The notes under the pieces are model-generated. The model was not told the DNA's origin and did no database searches. It was given only the letters and a program-made list of their open reading frames with translations. Source: JASFEQ01 sp050122535 (GTDB taxonomy: Bacteria > Desulfobacterota > DSM-4660 > Desulfatiglandales > HGW-15). Taken from it: a stretch of DNA of 6,439 nucleotides. Shown here in pieces: positions 1 through 6,439 of this stretch. The stretch is from the NCBI GenBank assembly GCA_050122535.1, contig JASFIT010000272.1:1-6439 (forward strand), written 5' to 3'. The position numbers and the translations under genes were made by a program. Each line of letters opens with the position of its first letter. The first letter of the stretch is position 1.

Positions 1-1921
1 AACAGGGTTGTTGTATTTGGCAGTCGTTATGGCCCTTGCCCTTGAGGGGTCACGTCTTGTCAAATGGAGGATGGACCTTTCCCCTTCTGATTTTAACCGA
101 ATCTCAGACCTGTGCACGGTCATTGTCCTGGGGCTGTTCATCTATCATTACGCCTCCCTTAGATCGCCTAAAGCGATAGTCATCCTTGTCCAGCGCCTCC
201 CCTTGGCCCTCCTTCCTCTTTTGATTGCCCAGGCTTACAGCACCAGCGAGCGAATTGACGTAAGCGCTCTTTTTCTCATCTTCAGAAGGAAGAAGGCAAA
301 AAGGGATAGTACCCAGGGAATGGGCATTAATCTGAGTTACCCCTATTTTGGCGTCTGCATACTCTCTGCCAGTGCTGCCAACATGAAGACCCCATGGTTC
401 TACGCAGGCCTATTAATCCTTTCTGCGTGGGCCCTCTGGTCTGTGCGATCCAAACGGTTTTCACCAATCACATGGTTGACCCTTCTGAGTTTCATTGGGT
501 TTGCAGGGTATGTGGGACATATCGGGCTTCATGGATTACAAAAAACCTTGGAAAATAAGGCACTGGGCTGGTTCAGCAGTCTCCTCCGCGAGCCCGCAGA
601 CCCCTATCGGGCCAGAACCGCCATTGGAGACCTTGGAACCCTCAAACTATCGGATCGAATCCTGTTCAGGGTAAATATGGACCCGTCACACGGGCATCTT
701 CTTCTTCGAGAAACGAGTTATACCACGTATCACAGGTCTGTCTGGTTTGCCCGGCAGTCCCGTTTCAGAACCGTTGAACCGGAAAGGGACGGCAGCACCT
801 GGAAACTTCAAGCCAGGCCTGAAGGAGGCAGAATCATCAGTGTCTCAACCCCTCTCAAAGGGGGCAAGGGCATGCTGAAACTTCCCAATGGGGCATACGA
901 ACTCTCGCAACTTCCCGTTCTGAAGATGAGCATGAATCAATTCGGAGATCTCAAGGTGGAAGATGGACCTGGCCTGGTAAATTATCAGGTACGCTTTCAA
1001 GCTGGCTCCCCTAAGGATCGTTCACCCAATGAGGCCGACCTGATCATTCCTGAAAAGGAGAAACCAACCATAGAGAAGATCAAGCAGAGCCTGAAGCTCG
1101 CTTCAAGGACGCCTCGAGAGGTCTTGCCTATATTGGCAGACTTCTTCCAAGAGAATTTCGCATATTCCCTGGACCTGAAAAGGGGAAAAAAGGATTCCAC
1201 CCCCCTCGGGGAATTCCTGCTCCACACCCGTTACGGGCATTGTGAATATTTTGCCACGGCGACAGTACTCCTCCTGCGCGCCGCAGGCGTTCCGACCCGT
1301 TATGCGACCGGCTACGCTGTTCAAGAATTCAGTCCACTGGAAAACCGATTTGTTGTGCGCTCAAGACATGCCCATGCATGGGCGCTCGTTTATGTGGGTG
1401 GTGTCTGGCACGATTTTGACACCACCCCTGACGTTTGGATCACTCAAGAAGCGGAGGCCGCATCCTTTTTGGAACCTCTTTATGATCTCCTGTCCTGGTG
1501 CATGTTCAACTTCTCTTCATGGCGCTGGAGTGAAAGGGAAGGGGGGATCTCAAAACATGTGGGGTGGCTTCTTATCCCGTTGATCCTGTTGTTGGCAAGA
1601 AGAGTCTATTCCCGAAATCGGGTAAAACGCCGAGAAAAAAGAGAGGAGATGAAAGGAAGACAAAAATTGAGGCCCGGAATGGACTCGGAATTCTACCTGA
1701 TTGAGAAGAAGTTGACTGAACTGGGACATGTCCGCCATCCCGGTGAAACATTATCAGAATGGCTTGGGAGGATAGGAGGTGAATCCCCGGCCCGTTCCAC
1801 GCAACGCCTGCAATCCATCCTCTCGCTTCATTACCGCTATCGTTTCGATCCCAAAGGCATCACTTCAGAAGAAAGGTCAACACTTAAATCAATCGTTGAG
1901 TCGTGGTTGGAGAGGAGATAG
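1..1921 (+). CDS. TgpA-like membrane-anchored transglutaminase (5' partial)
   Basis: The reading frame is open to the left edge, so the true start lies upstream; about 639 codons are visible, and residues here count from the TTG at 8. The N-terminal third is hydrophobic, with likely membrane segments near residues 1-12, 35-50, 60-77, 129-146 and 154-175, as in the DUF3488 part of TgpA proteins. A soluble, presumably periplasmic, region follows and ends in a transglutaminase-like core. This core has Cys412 in YGHCEYFA, His456 in RHAHAWALVY and Asp471 in WHDFDTTP, so the triad is complete. One more membrane segment (about 516-533) precedes a basic stretch and a cytoplasmic C-terminal tail resembling DUF4129. 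Family knowledge: TgpA proteins are inner-membrane proteins with a periplasmic papain-like fold, often encoded beside MoxR ATPase and DUF58 genes; their substrate is poorly defined. Those partners, if present, are outside the window. The gene converges on the dehalogenase gene and is probably unrelated to it. Family assignment is firm; the biological role is not. Confidence 0.9.
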   Translation, partial: TGLLYLAVVMALALEGSRLVKWRMDLSPSDFNRISDLCTVIVLGLFIYHYASLRSPKAIVILVQRLPLALLPLLIAQAYSTSERIDVSALFLIFRRKKAKRDSTQGMGINLSYPYFGVCILSASAANMKTPWFYAGLLILSAWALWSVRSKRFSPITWLTLLSFIGFAGYVGHIGLHGLQKTLENKALGWFSSLLREPADPYRARTAIGDLGTLKLSDRILFRVNMDPSHGHLLLRETSYTTYHRSVWFARQSRFRTVEPERDGSTWKLQARPEGGRIISVSTPLKGGKGMLKLPNGAYELSQLPVLKMSMNQFGDLKVEDGPGLVNYQVRFQAGSPKDRSPNEADLIIPEKEKPTIEKIKQSLKLASRTPREVLPILADFFQENFAYSLDLKRGKKDSTPLGEFLLHTRYGHCEYFATATVLLLRAAGVPTRYATGYAVQEFSPLENRFVVRSRHAHAWALVYVGGVWHDFDTTPDVWITQEAEAASFLEPLYDLLSWCMFNFSSWRWSEREGGISKHVGWLLIPLILLLARRVYSRNRVKRREKREEMKGRQKLRPGMDSEFYLIEKKLTELGHVRHPGETLSEWLGRIGGESPARSTQRLQSILSLHYRYRFDPKGITSEERSTLKSIVESWLERR

Positions 1922-1933
1922 GTGTTATCACCT
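1920..1933. repeat. Short inverted repeat at the convergent gene junction
   Basis: AGGTG-TTAT-CACCT is a perfect 5-bp stem with a 4-nt loop overlapping the transglutaminase stop codon. No T-run follows on either strand, so it is not a convincing intrinsic terminator. The rest of the 71-bp convergent gap (1922-1992) shows no better hairpin, so transcript ends for the two facing genes are not evident from sequence. Confidence 0.3.
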
Positions 1934-1992
1934 CACCAACTCATGTTTCCTTCGCGTCCAATTCGGATGGTGTACTTTCACCCACCGATTCA

Positions 1993-3198
1993 TTAAACAT
2001 TCTCATCATCATTCCACCACTCCTCTGCTTTGAGGTGTTTCCCATATCCACACGCGTCATCCAACCATTTGTAGATTCGGTTAAACTGGGGAAGATTTTT
2101 TACATGCCATCTGGCTACACGATGAAATGCGGTATCGGGCTTGTTGAAAGGGCATACCCTGATGCAATTTCCACAGCATGTGTTATTCTTCGACCAGAAT
2201 TGAAAGCACTTCTCACCATTTACTGGCCACTTCAGCACCCCTGGACTGGTAGACTCATTTAACGCCTGGTCTGTTCGCTCACCCTTTGTAATGGCGTTGT
2301 TGGGGCACTCGTCAGCACATTTTTTGCAGGTTTCACAGAATGTTGCAGCACCCACCTCGATAGGATCATCTGGGATTAGAGGCAGATCTGTGATGACTTT
2401 TGATATGCGGACTCGAGGACCAAAGTTCGGCGTCATAAGCAACCCATTTCTGCCCAACTCTCCAAGCCCTGCATCAATGGCGATGGGTATGCTGAGCGCG
2501 GTGTCATTCCCACTGGCAATGGCCGTATAACCCAGGTCTCGGATGAAGTGGGCCAGCGAACCTGCCACAAATGCCATCTTTGAGTAACCCAGACCTGTGG
2601 CAGCGCCTTCCACCTCGTTCGGCGAAGTTTTAAACATGTCGTAGTCCATCTCAACGGCGATCGCTATGGCGTACTTGCAGCCTTCAGGTAACTCCAGATG
2701 ACCTTCTTCGCGGCTGTGCAGGTTAAACCATGTGGAGTAGACCCAGCGGTTATCCAGTTGACAGATTCCCACCAAGTCGGCACCTAAGACCTTGGCCACT
2801 TTTTTCACACGCCGGGACATCTCATGAATGTCATAATCCACAAGCTTCTTGCCTTTGGGTATCCGCAGGCAATCTGAAAAGGGCTGCTTCTCCCAGGAAT
2901 AAAGGTCCTGGCCATGGACAATGTGACCGTGGGCAAAGGCCATTTCAAGATACCACCCGGTATTTTGCAAGGCTCGGTCAATAAGTGAGTGACCATCCTT
3001 TTCTTTAGGGGGAATAACCCCATATATCCCTCCGGCCCAATCCATGACCTTGGGATCCCATCTGGGTCGATTAAACATGGTGTATTTTTGGTTGAAATTC
3101 TTTACGGGACCAACTATCCACTTGTGTTTGGACGTATGCCGCTCAAGTTCATGTTCTTTAGGATCAGAGTAGTTAAGGTTCTGGACTGGTTCTTCCAT
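1993..3198 (-). CDS. rdhA: Reductive dehalogenase (RdhA) homologue, Tat-less, likely cytoplasmic
   Basis: This 401-residue protein resembles the catalytic subunit of corrinoid/iron-sulfur reductive dehalogenases, which replace a carbon-bound halogen with hydrogen. The N-terminus (residues 33-48, NFNQKYTMFNRPRWDP) looks like the start of the mature RdhA chain. No twin-arginine signal or hydrophobic leader precedes it, so the protein should stay in the cytoplasm. The core carries Tyr205, Asn231 and Arg264; their spacing of 26 and 33 equals Tyr246/Asn272/Arg305 of PceA. The segment AGLGELGRNG (243-252) is also RdhA-like. Cluster 1 ligands are C288, C291, C294 and C298. Cluster 2 ligands are probably C331, C342, C345 and C349, with an extra Cys at 341. 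The C-terminus ends shortly after a WW pair (394-395), with no fused flavin/ferredoxin reductase domain, unlike NpRdhA or BhbA. The ATG is supported by a strong AAGGAGG 7 nt upstream. It is the last gene after livHMFG, and no rdhB anchor gene is adjacent. Epoxyqueuosine reductase QueG is a distant relative but fits less well. RdhA-family membership is secure; actual dehalogenation and the substrate are inferred. Confidence 0.9.
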   Translation of the reverse strand: MEEPVQNLNYSDPKEHELERHTSKHKWIVGPVKNFNQKYTMFNRPRWDPKVMDWAGGIYGVIPPKEKDGHSLIDRALQNTGWYLEMAFAHGHIVHGQDLYSWEKQPFSDCLRIPKGKKLVDYDIHEMSRRVKKVAKVLGADLVGICQLDNRWVYSTWFNLHSREEGHLELPEGCKYAIAIAVEMDYDMFKTSPNEVEGAATGLGYSKMAFVAGSLAHFIRDLGYTAIASGNDTALSIPIAIDAGLGELGRNGLLMTPNFGPRVRISKVITDLPLIPDDPIEVGAATFCETCKKCADECPNNAITKGERTDQALNESTSPGVLKWPVNGEKCFQFWSKNNTCCGNCIRVCPFNKPDTAFHRVARWHVKNLPQFNRIYKWLDDACGYGKHLKAEEWWNDDENV

Positions 3199-3205
3199 AG
3201 GTAAA

Positions 3206-3212
3206 CCTCCTT
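3206..3212 (-). promoter_or_regulatory. Strong ribosome binding site of the rdhA homologue
   Basis: Reading the minus strand, AAGGAGG lies 7 nt before the ATG at 3198. It is the strongest Shine-Dalgarno match in the cluster and fixes the start codon. It also rules out a hidden upstream extension carrying a Tat signal. Confidence 0.85.
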
Positions 3213-3234
3213 ACAATTCCTCAATCGGTATCGT

Positions 3235-3265
3235 ATAGTATTTATCTTTGTATGGGTACTCTCAA
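3235..3265 (-). promoter_or_regulatory. Weak candidate promoter in front of the rdhA homologue
   Basis: On the minus strand TTGAGA (3265-3260) and TACTAT (3240-3235) are separated by 19 nt, giving 5/6 and 4/6 matches to sigma-70 hexamers with a long spacer. A separate perfect TTGACA occurs at 3303-3298 but has no acceptable -10 at normal distance. The 119-bp gap is far longer than the 1-16 nt gaps among the transporter genes, which makes a private promoter plausible. The match itself is poor. Confidence 0.2.
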
Positions 3266-3278
3266 AGACCCGCTTTGA
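3262..3278. repeat. Inverted repeat TCAAAG-N5-CTTTGA, possible operator
   Basis: Perfect 6-bp arms flank a 5-nt spacer within the 119-bp gap between livG and the rdhA homologue. One arm overlaps the TTGAGA hexamer of the candidate promoter, where a regulator could act. No T-run follows on the minus strand, so a terminator after livG is less likely. It does not resemble the CprK/FNR-type box (TTAAT-N4-ATTAA or TTGAT-N4-ATCAA). A chance repeat of this size is quite possible. Confidence 0.3.
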
Positions 3279-3317
3279 CCTCCATTCTGTGGAAATCTGT
3301 CAAGATTGAGCCCAGCT

Positions 3318-4085
3318 TTATGTGCCCAGGTAAGCCTTTGTGACCTGAGGATCGGAGACGACTTCGTCAGGCGTTCCCTCAGCGATCTTGACCCCGTAAT
3401 TGAGGCAAACTAATCGATCAGCTATTTGCGTGATTATTTCCATGTCATGCTCAACCCAGATCATGGGGATTTTCTTTTCATATCGAATTCTGAGCAGAAA
3501 CCGCGCCAGATCCTCTTTTTCCTCGCGGTTGAGTCCGGAGGCGATTTCATCAAGAAGCAGGATTTCCGGATCCATGGCCATGGCCCTGGCTAGACCCACC
3601 AGCTTCTGAATCCCAAAAGAAAGGTTCCCTACCAGTTGCTTTCGATAAGGATAGAGTTCTAAGAAATCAAGGATCTCTTCAGCCTCCCGACGAGCTTCAA
3701 TCTCTTCGCCTTTACCGCGGCCCCAATAGAGACCGCCTGAGAAGACATTTGCCTTAGTCCGGAAGTGCATACCCACCAGGGTATTTTCAATGACATTGAG
3801 CTGTCTGAAGAGCTCGATCTGCTGAAAGGTGCGGGCGATCCCCAGAGGTGCCACCCTATGCCGCGGGAGACCGGTAATCTCTTTCCCCTTAAACAGGATG
3901 GTGCCTCTGGCAGGGACGTAGACGCCATTAATACAATTCAGGAGGACGGTCTTTCCTGCCCCATTCGGGCCGATCAATCCCAGAATTTCTGACCCGTTGA
4001 CACCCAATCCCACATCAGTCAAGGCCTGTATCCCACCAAAGGAGATGGAAATATTATTAACCTCCAGCATAGTCAGATCTTGCAT
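3318..4085 (-). CDS. livG: Liv-type ABC transporter ATP-binding protein LivG
   Basis: This 255-residue cytoplasmic ATPase powers uptake through the LivH/LivM permease pair. Walker A is GPNGAGKT (39-46), the Q-loop is TFQQ (86-89), the signature is LSFGI (155-159), Walker B is ILLLDE (175-180) and the switch histidine is His213 in VEHDM. The insertion between the Q-loop and signature (about residues 105-135) is typical of LivG and separates it from LivF. Two positions depart from consensus: the signature lacks the usual final Gln, and the Pro that normally follows the Walker B Glu is Ile (DEIASGLN). All catalytic residues remain. The start is 1 nt after the livF stop, which implies translational coupling; an in-frame Met6 is an alternative start, but neither has a strong Shine-Dalgarno (a GGTGGGG lies ahead of Met1). 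The Liv family covers branched-chain amino acids, amides and aromatic acids, so homology alone does not give the substrate. Its neighbour suggests a halogenated compound, by inference only. Confidence 0.93.
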   Translation of the reverse strand: MQDLTMLEVNNISISFGGIQALTDVGLGVNGSEILGLIGPNGAGKTVLLNCINGVYVPARGTILFKGKEITGLPRHRVAPLGIARTFQQIELFRQLNVIENTLVGMHFRTKANVFSGGLYWGRGKGEEIEARREAEEILDFLELYPYRKQLVGNLSFGIQKLVGLARAMAMDPEILLLDEIASGLNREEKEDLARFLLRIRYEKKIPMIWVEHDMEIITQIADRLVCLNYGVKIAEGTPDEVVSDPQVTKAYLGT

Positions 4086-4086
4086 A

Positions 4087-4890
4087 TCAGCCCCACCAAC
4101 GTCGAGTTCTTCTGTACTGCTTTACATCCTTATAGCTCGTTTCCCCTGTCTCTCGGATTCCTAGGTAGAACTCACGCACATCATCATGGGCAAGAAGCTT
4201 CTGTGGTGTTCCATCGAATACGATGCGGCCGTTTTCCATGACAGCGGCATAGTCGGCAATCTCCAATGCGGCAGCCGCATTTTGCTCCACGAGGAGCATG
4301 GTCAAACCAAGATCGCTCTTCATCCTGACGAGAGTCTCCAGCAATGAAGAGACTATTAGGGGAGCCAGTCCCATGGAAACTTCATCCAGCAAGAAGAGCT
4401 TGGGGTCACAAAGGAGCGCCTGGCCAATGGCCAACATCTGCCTTTCTCCGCCGCTCAGAAATCCCGCCTGATGGTTTTTGTGCGCTCCGAGGCTTGGAAA
4501 GTATTCATAGATCTCCTGTTCCCTCGTTTTTCGGGCCTTGCTCTGAGAGACAGAGATAACCAGGTTCTCCTCTGTTGAGAGGGTTTCAAAGACTTTATTC
4601 CGTTCCGGGACGAGGACAATTCCCATATTTGTGATCTTGTGCGGTGGAAGGCCATTTAATCTTTCCTTCATAAAGAAAACCTCACCATCGGTGATCTCGG
4701 CGTTGTCCAGGCCGAGAAACCCGGATATGGACCTCAGCGTCGTGGTTTTGCCCGCACCATTGGCTCCAATAATGGAAAAAAATTGTCCCTCGGAAATACT
4801 GAAGGAGACCCCCTGAATGGCCGTGCTTATATGATGGTAAACCACTTCCAACTTACTCACTTGCAAAAGGGTTTTCATCTTGTTTTGCAT
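4087..4890 (-). CDS. livF: Liv-type ABC transporter ATP-binding protein LivF
   Basis: This is the second ATPase of the importer, 267 residues. Walker A is GANGAGKT (42-49), the signature is LSGGE (145-149) and Walker B is LFLLDE (165-170), followed by VSMGLAP where most LivF proteins have PSLGLAP. As in other LivF proteins, the usual switch histidine is replaced in LLVEQN (199-204), so this is not a defect. A basic C-terminal tail of about 24 residues (244-267) extends past the usual LivF end at FYLG. From memory, similar tails (a DVK-Y-R-R-R-W pattern) occur in Liv-type ATPases near aromatic acid degradation genes of Proteobacteria, which would fit an aromatic substrate; this needs a search to confirm. 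The gene starts 16 nt after livM and ends 1 nt before livG. Only a weak purine run (AAGAGAG) precedes the ATG; Met5 is a possible alternative start. Confidence 0.93.
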   Translation of the reverse strand: MQNKMKTLLQVSKLEVVYHHISTAIQGVSFSISEGQFFSIIGANGAGKTTTLRSISGFLGLDNAEITDGEVFFMKERLNGLPPHKITNMGIVLVPERNKVFETLSTEENLVISVSQSKARKTREQEIYEYFPSLGAHKNHQAGFLSGGERQMLAIGQALLCDPKLFLLDEVSMGLAPLIVSSLLETLVRMKSDLGLTMLLVEQNAAAALEIADYAAVMENGRIVFDGTPQKLLAHDDVREFYLGIRETGETSYKDVKQYRRTRRWWG

Positions 4891-4906
4891 GAATATTTCT
4901 CTCTTA

Positions 4907-5995
4907 TTAGCGTTTGGTGACTTGCAGTGGCTTGAACCTGAAGGGCCAGAGTTGAAAGAATGTCCTCATACGCCTCCAAATTTCCGCTAAACCGAGGGGC
5001 TCGATTAAGAGGAAGAGAATGATGACGATCCCAAAGATACCTGATTGCACGGCTAAGAAAAAATTTTTTACGACACCGGACACCTCAAAAAAGTCGGTAA
5101 TATAAAGGAGGATAAAAGGGAGTATGGTGATCAGAAAAGCACCCATGATTGAACCCAAAATCGAACCCATTCCCCCAACGATTATCATGGCCAGATAGTA
5201 TATGGTCAGCAGGAAAGAATACTCATCAATGGATGCCACATTTGTATAATAGGCATAGAGGCTACCTGATATAGCAATAATGGTGCTGCTTACTATGAAT
5301 GCCAACACCTTGTAATATCCAATGTTGATCCCTATAGTCTCTGCTGCGATATCCCTATTGTGAATAGCGATCCAGGCCCGTCCCGGTCGGGACCGCAATA
5401 GATTTTTGATATATAGAGCTGTTAACCAAACCAGAATCCACAAGACGAAATACCAGTGCTTATCATCAGAGAGGATCAAGGGCCCTATTTGAGGGTCTTT
5501 AATCTTTATGCCAAACCCAAAGCCACCATGGAATTGATATTCGCTGCACCCGTAATGAATAACATAATGCATGGCCAGCGTACTGAGTCCGAGATAAATG
5601 CCTTTGAGGCGAAGGGAAGGCAGCCCAGCAATGAAACCGAGTATCGCACCCACGACTCCAGCAATAGGTAAGACTAACCAAATGGGCATATTAAGATTGA
5701 TGGTCATTATTGCAGTGGCAAAGGCCCCGGAAGCCATAAACCCGGCATGTCCCAAGGACAACAAACCGGCGTTACCGCAAAGCAGGTTCAGAGCCAGAGC
5801 CCCGATACAGGAGATGGCCATGAGGTTGGCAATATGGATAAAGTACTCACTTGCCACGAAAGGGAAGGTAATACCAATCAAAAGCCCTAGCAGAGTGCAT
5901 TTCTTTCGGAACGGCGTATCAAAAGCTTCGATAACCATATCCTTAGCATAGGAGGTCTTCAAATAAGGGCTCTTCTTGGCCTTTTTGATTTTCAT
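4907..5995 (-). CDS. livM: Liv-type ABC transporter permease LivM
   Basis: This 362-residue inner-membrane permease pairs with LivH to form the translocation channel. A basic, hydrophilic N-terminal stretch (about 1-32, rich in Lys) precedes the first membrane segment. Several hydrophobic segments follow. The family hallmark is NLLCGNAGLLSLGHAGFMA (70-88), and the cytoplasmic coupling loop that contacts the ATPases is around 202-232 (SRPGRAWIAI through GINIGYYK). Further membrane segments occur near 231-250, 263-300 and 312-332, and the chain closes with IEPLGLAEIW and a short basic tail. Length is ordinary for LivM. The ATG has an AGAAGGA Shine-Dalgarno 7 nt upstream, inside the 16-nt gap after livH. 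The gene shows no truncation or frameshift. The family is clear; the transported compound is not shown by the sequence. Confidence 0.93.
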   Translation of the reverse strand: MKIKKAKKSPYLKTSYAKDMVIEAFDTPFRKKCTLLGLLIGITFPFVASEYFIHIANLMAISCIGALALNLLCGNAGLLSLGHAGFMASGAFATAIMTINLNMPIWLVLPIAGVVGAILGFIAGLPSLRLKGIYLGLSTLAMHYVIHYGCSEYQFHGGFGFGIKIKDPQIGPLILSDDKHWYFVLWILVWLTALYIKNLLRSRPGRAWIAIHNRDIAAETIGINIGYYKVLAFIVSSTIIAISGSLYAYYTNVASIDEYSFLLTIYYLAMIIVGGMGSILGSIMGAFLITILPFILLYITDFFEVSGVVKNFFLAVQSGIFGIVIILFLLIEPLGLAEIWRRMRTFFQLWPFRFKPLQVTKR

Positions 5996-6011
5996 GCTGG
6001 AATCCTTCTGT

Positions 6012-6439
6012 CTATACGCGTTCTATCTCTTCCTCTGTTCCCCACAAACCCCAAGGACGGATCAACAGAACCATCAGCATAATAATAAAAGGCATGGTAT
6101 CGGCCAGCCGGGGGTTGATGTAGTTGTTCGCTGCAAGTTCCGTCAGGGCCACAATAAAGGCTGCCGGAATGATTCCTTTGATGCTATCCAATCCCCCAAC
6201 CAACGCAACGGAGAAGGCTTTGATCGCCACATGACCCATGTAGAGGCTCACGGAGTAGTTGCTGCCAAGAAGGACGCTGGCAACACCCGTAGCAAAGATA
6301 CCGATGGCCCAGGCGAGCGCTGTGACAAAATAGATATTAATGCCCCTCTGTGCGGCTAGAAGGGTATTCTCGGCAGTGGCGCGCATCTGTTGCCCTATTC
6401 GGGAAAAACGATAAAAACCGGATAGGGCAATGAAGAAAA
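6012..6439 (-). CDS. livH: Liv-type ABC transporter permease LivH (5' partial, C-terminal half)
   Basis: The gene is cut by the right window edge, leaving the last 141 codons. A Met lies at 6386, but the frame continues upstream to the edge with family-typical sequence (FYRFSRIGQQM), so that Met is internal. The visible part contains the cytoplasmic coupling motif RIGQQMRATAENTLLAAQRG, followed by a membrane segment (ALAWAIGIFATGVASVLLG), the region VAIKAFSVALVGGLDSIKG with the conserved Gly-Gly of LivH, and a final hydrophobic segment ending in IRPWGLWG. LivH is the partner of LivM in the importer channel. It is the first visible gene of the leftward operon. The rest of livH, and perhaps the gene for the periplasmic binding protein that gives specificity, would lie beyond 6439. 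Confidence 0.92.
   Translation of the reverse strand, partial: FFIALSGFYRFSRIGQQMRATAENTLLAAQRGINIYFVTALAWAIGIFATGVASVLLGSNYSVSLYMGHVAIKAFSVALVGGLDSIKGIIPAAFIVALTELAANNYINPRLADTMPFIIMLMVLLIRPWGLWGTEEEIERV

Noticed and set aside
1920..1992. Intrinsic terminator in the convergent gap
   Set aside because: Only short stems (AGGTG/CACCT at 1920-1933, and a 4-bp GGTG/CACC near 1968-1981) occur, with no T-run on either strand.
1903..2262. A 119-codon + strand frame across the end of the transglutaminase gene and into the rdhA region
   Set aside because: It lies antisense to the conserved C-terminal iron-sulfur region of the rdhA homologue, has no family resemblance, and is an out-of-frame shadow.
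1993..3198. Epoxyqueuosine reductase (QueG) as the identity of the iron-sulfur protein
   Set aside because: QueG shares the corrinoid and two-cluster plan, but this protein has the RdhA-style AGLGELGRNG segment, the PceA-like Tyr/Asn/Arg spacing, and an RdhA-style N-terminus.
3199..3317. CprK/FNR-type dehalobox upstream of rdhA
   Set aside because: No TTAAT-N4-ATTAA or TTGAT-N4-ATCAA palindrome was found in the spacer.
5598..6359. Two + strand frames of 117 and 127 codons (5598-5951 and 5976-6359)
   Set aside because: Both lie opposite well-conserved livM and livH coding sequence and show no recognisable protein features.
6012..6386. A complete 124-residue permease-like protein starting at the Met at 6386
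   Set aside because: The frame continues upstream to the window edge with LivH-typical sequence, so this Met is internal to a truncated livH.

Overview
The window holds six protein-coding genes and little else. One gene runs rightward on the + strand, and a compact five-gene block runs leftward on the - strand and converges on it. Both outer genes are cut by the window edges. The likely source is an anaerobic bacterium of the Desulfobacterota (former Deltaproteobacteria). This is inferred from gene content and protein style: an iron-sulfur/cobalamin reductive dehalogenase homologue beside a Liv-type transporter, and a TgpA-like transglutaminase. No 16S or other taxonomic marker is present.

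Layout: 1-1921 (+) is the 3' part of a membrane-anchored TgpA-type transglutaminase with an intact Cys-His-Asp triad. A 71-bp convergent gap follows (1922-1992). Then come, on the - strand and read right to left: a partial livH permease (6439-6012), livM permease (5995-4907), livF ATPase (4890-4087), livG ATPase (4085-3318), a 119-bp gap, and a reductive dehalogenase (RdhA) homologue (3198-1993). The four transporter genes are 16, 16 and 1 nt apart and almost certainly form one operon. The periplasmic binding protein that such transporters need is not in the window and would be expected beyond the right edge.

The most interesting part is the RdhA homologue at the promoter-distal end of the transporter operon. 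It has both ferredoxin-type cluster motifs, and it has a Tyr/Asn/Arg set whose spacing (26 and 33 residues) equals that of the PceA active-site residues. It has no Tat signal, no rdhB anchor gene beside it, and no fused reductase domain like that of the NpRdhA/BhbA catabolic enzymes. The simplest reading is a cytoplasmic, non-respiratory (catabolic) dehalogenase fed by a dedicated importer for an organohalide, perhaps a haloaromatic acid. The substrate, the electron donor and true dehalogenase activity are inference. The transglutaminase gene appears functionally unrelated.
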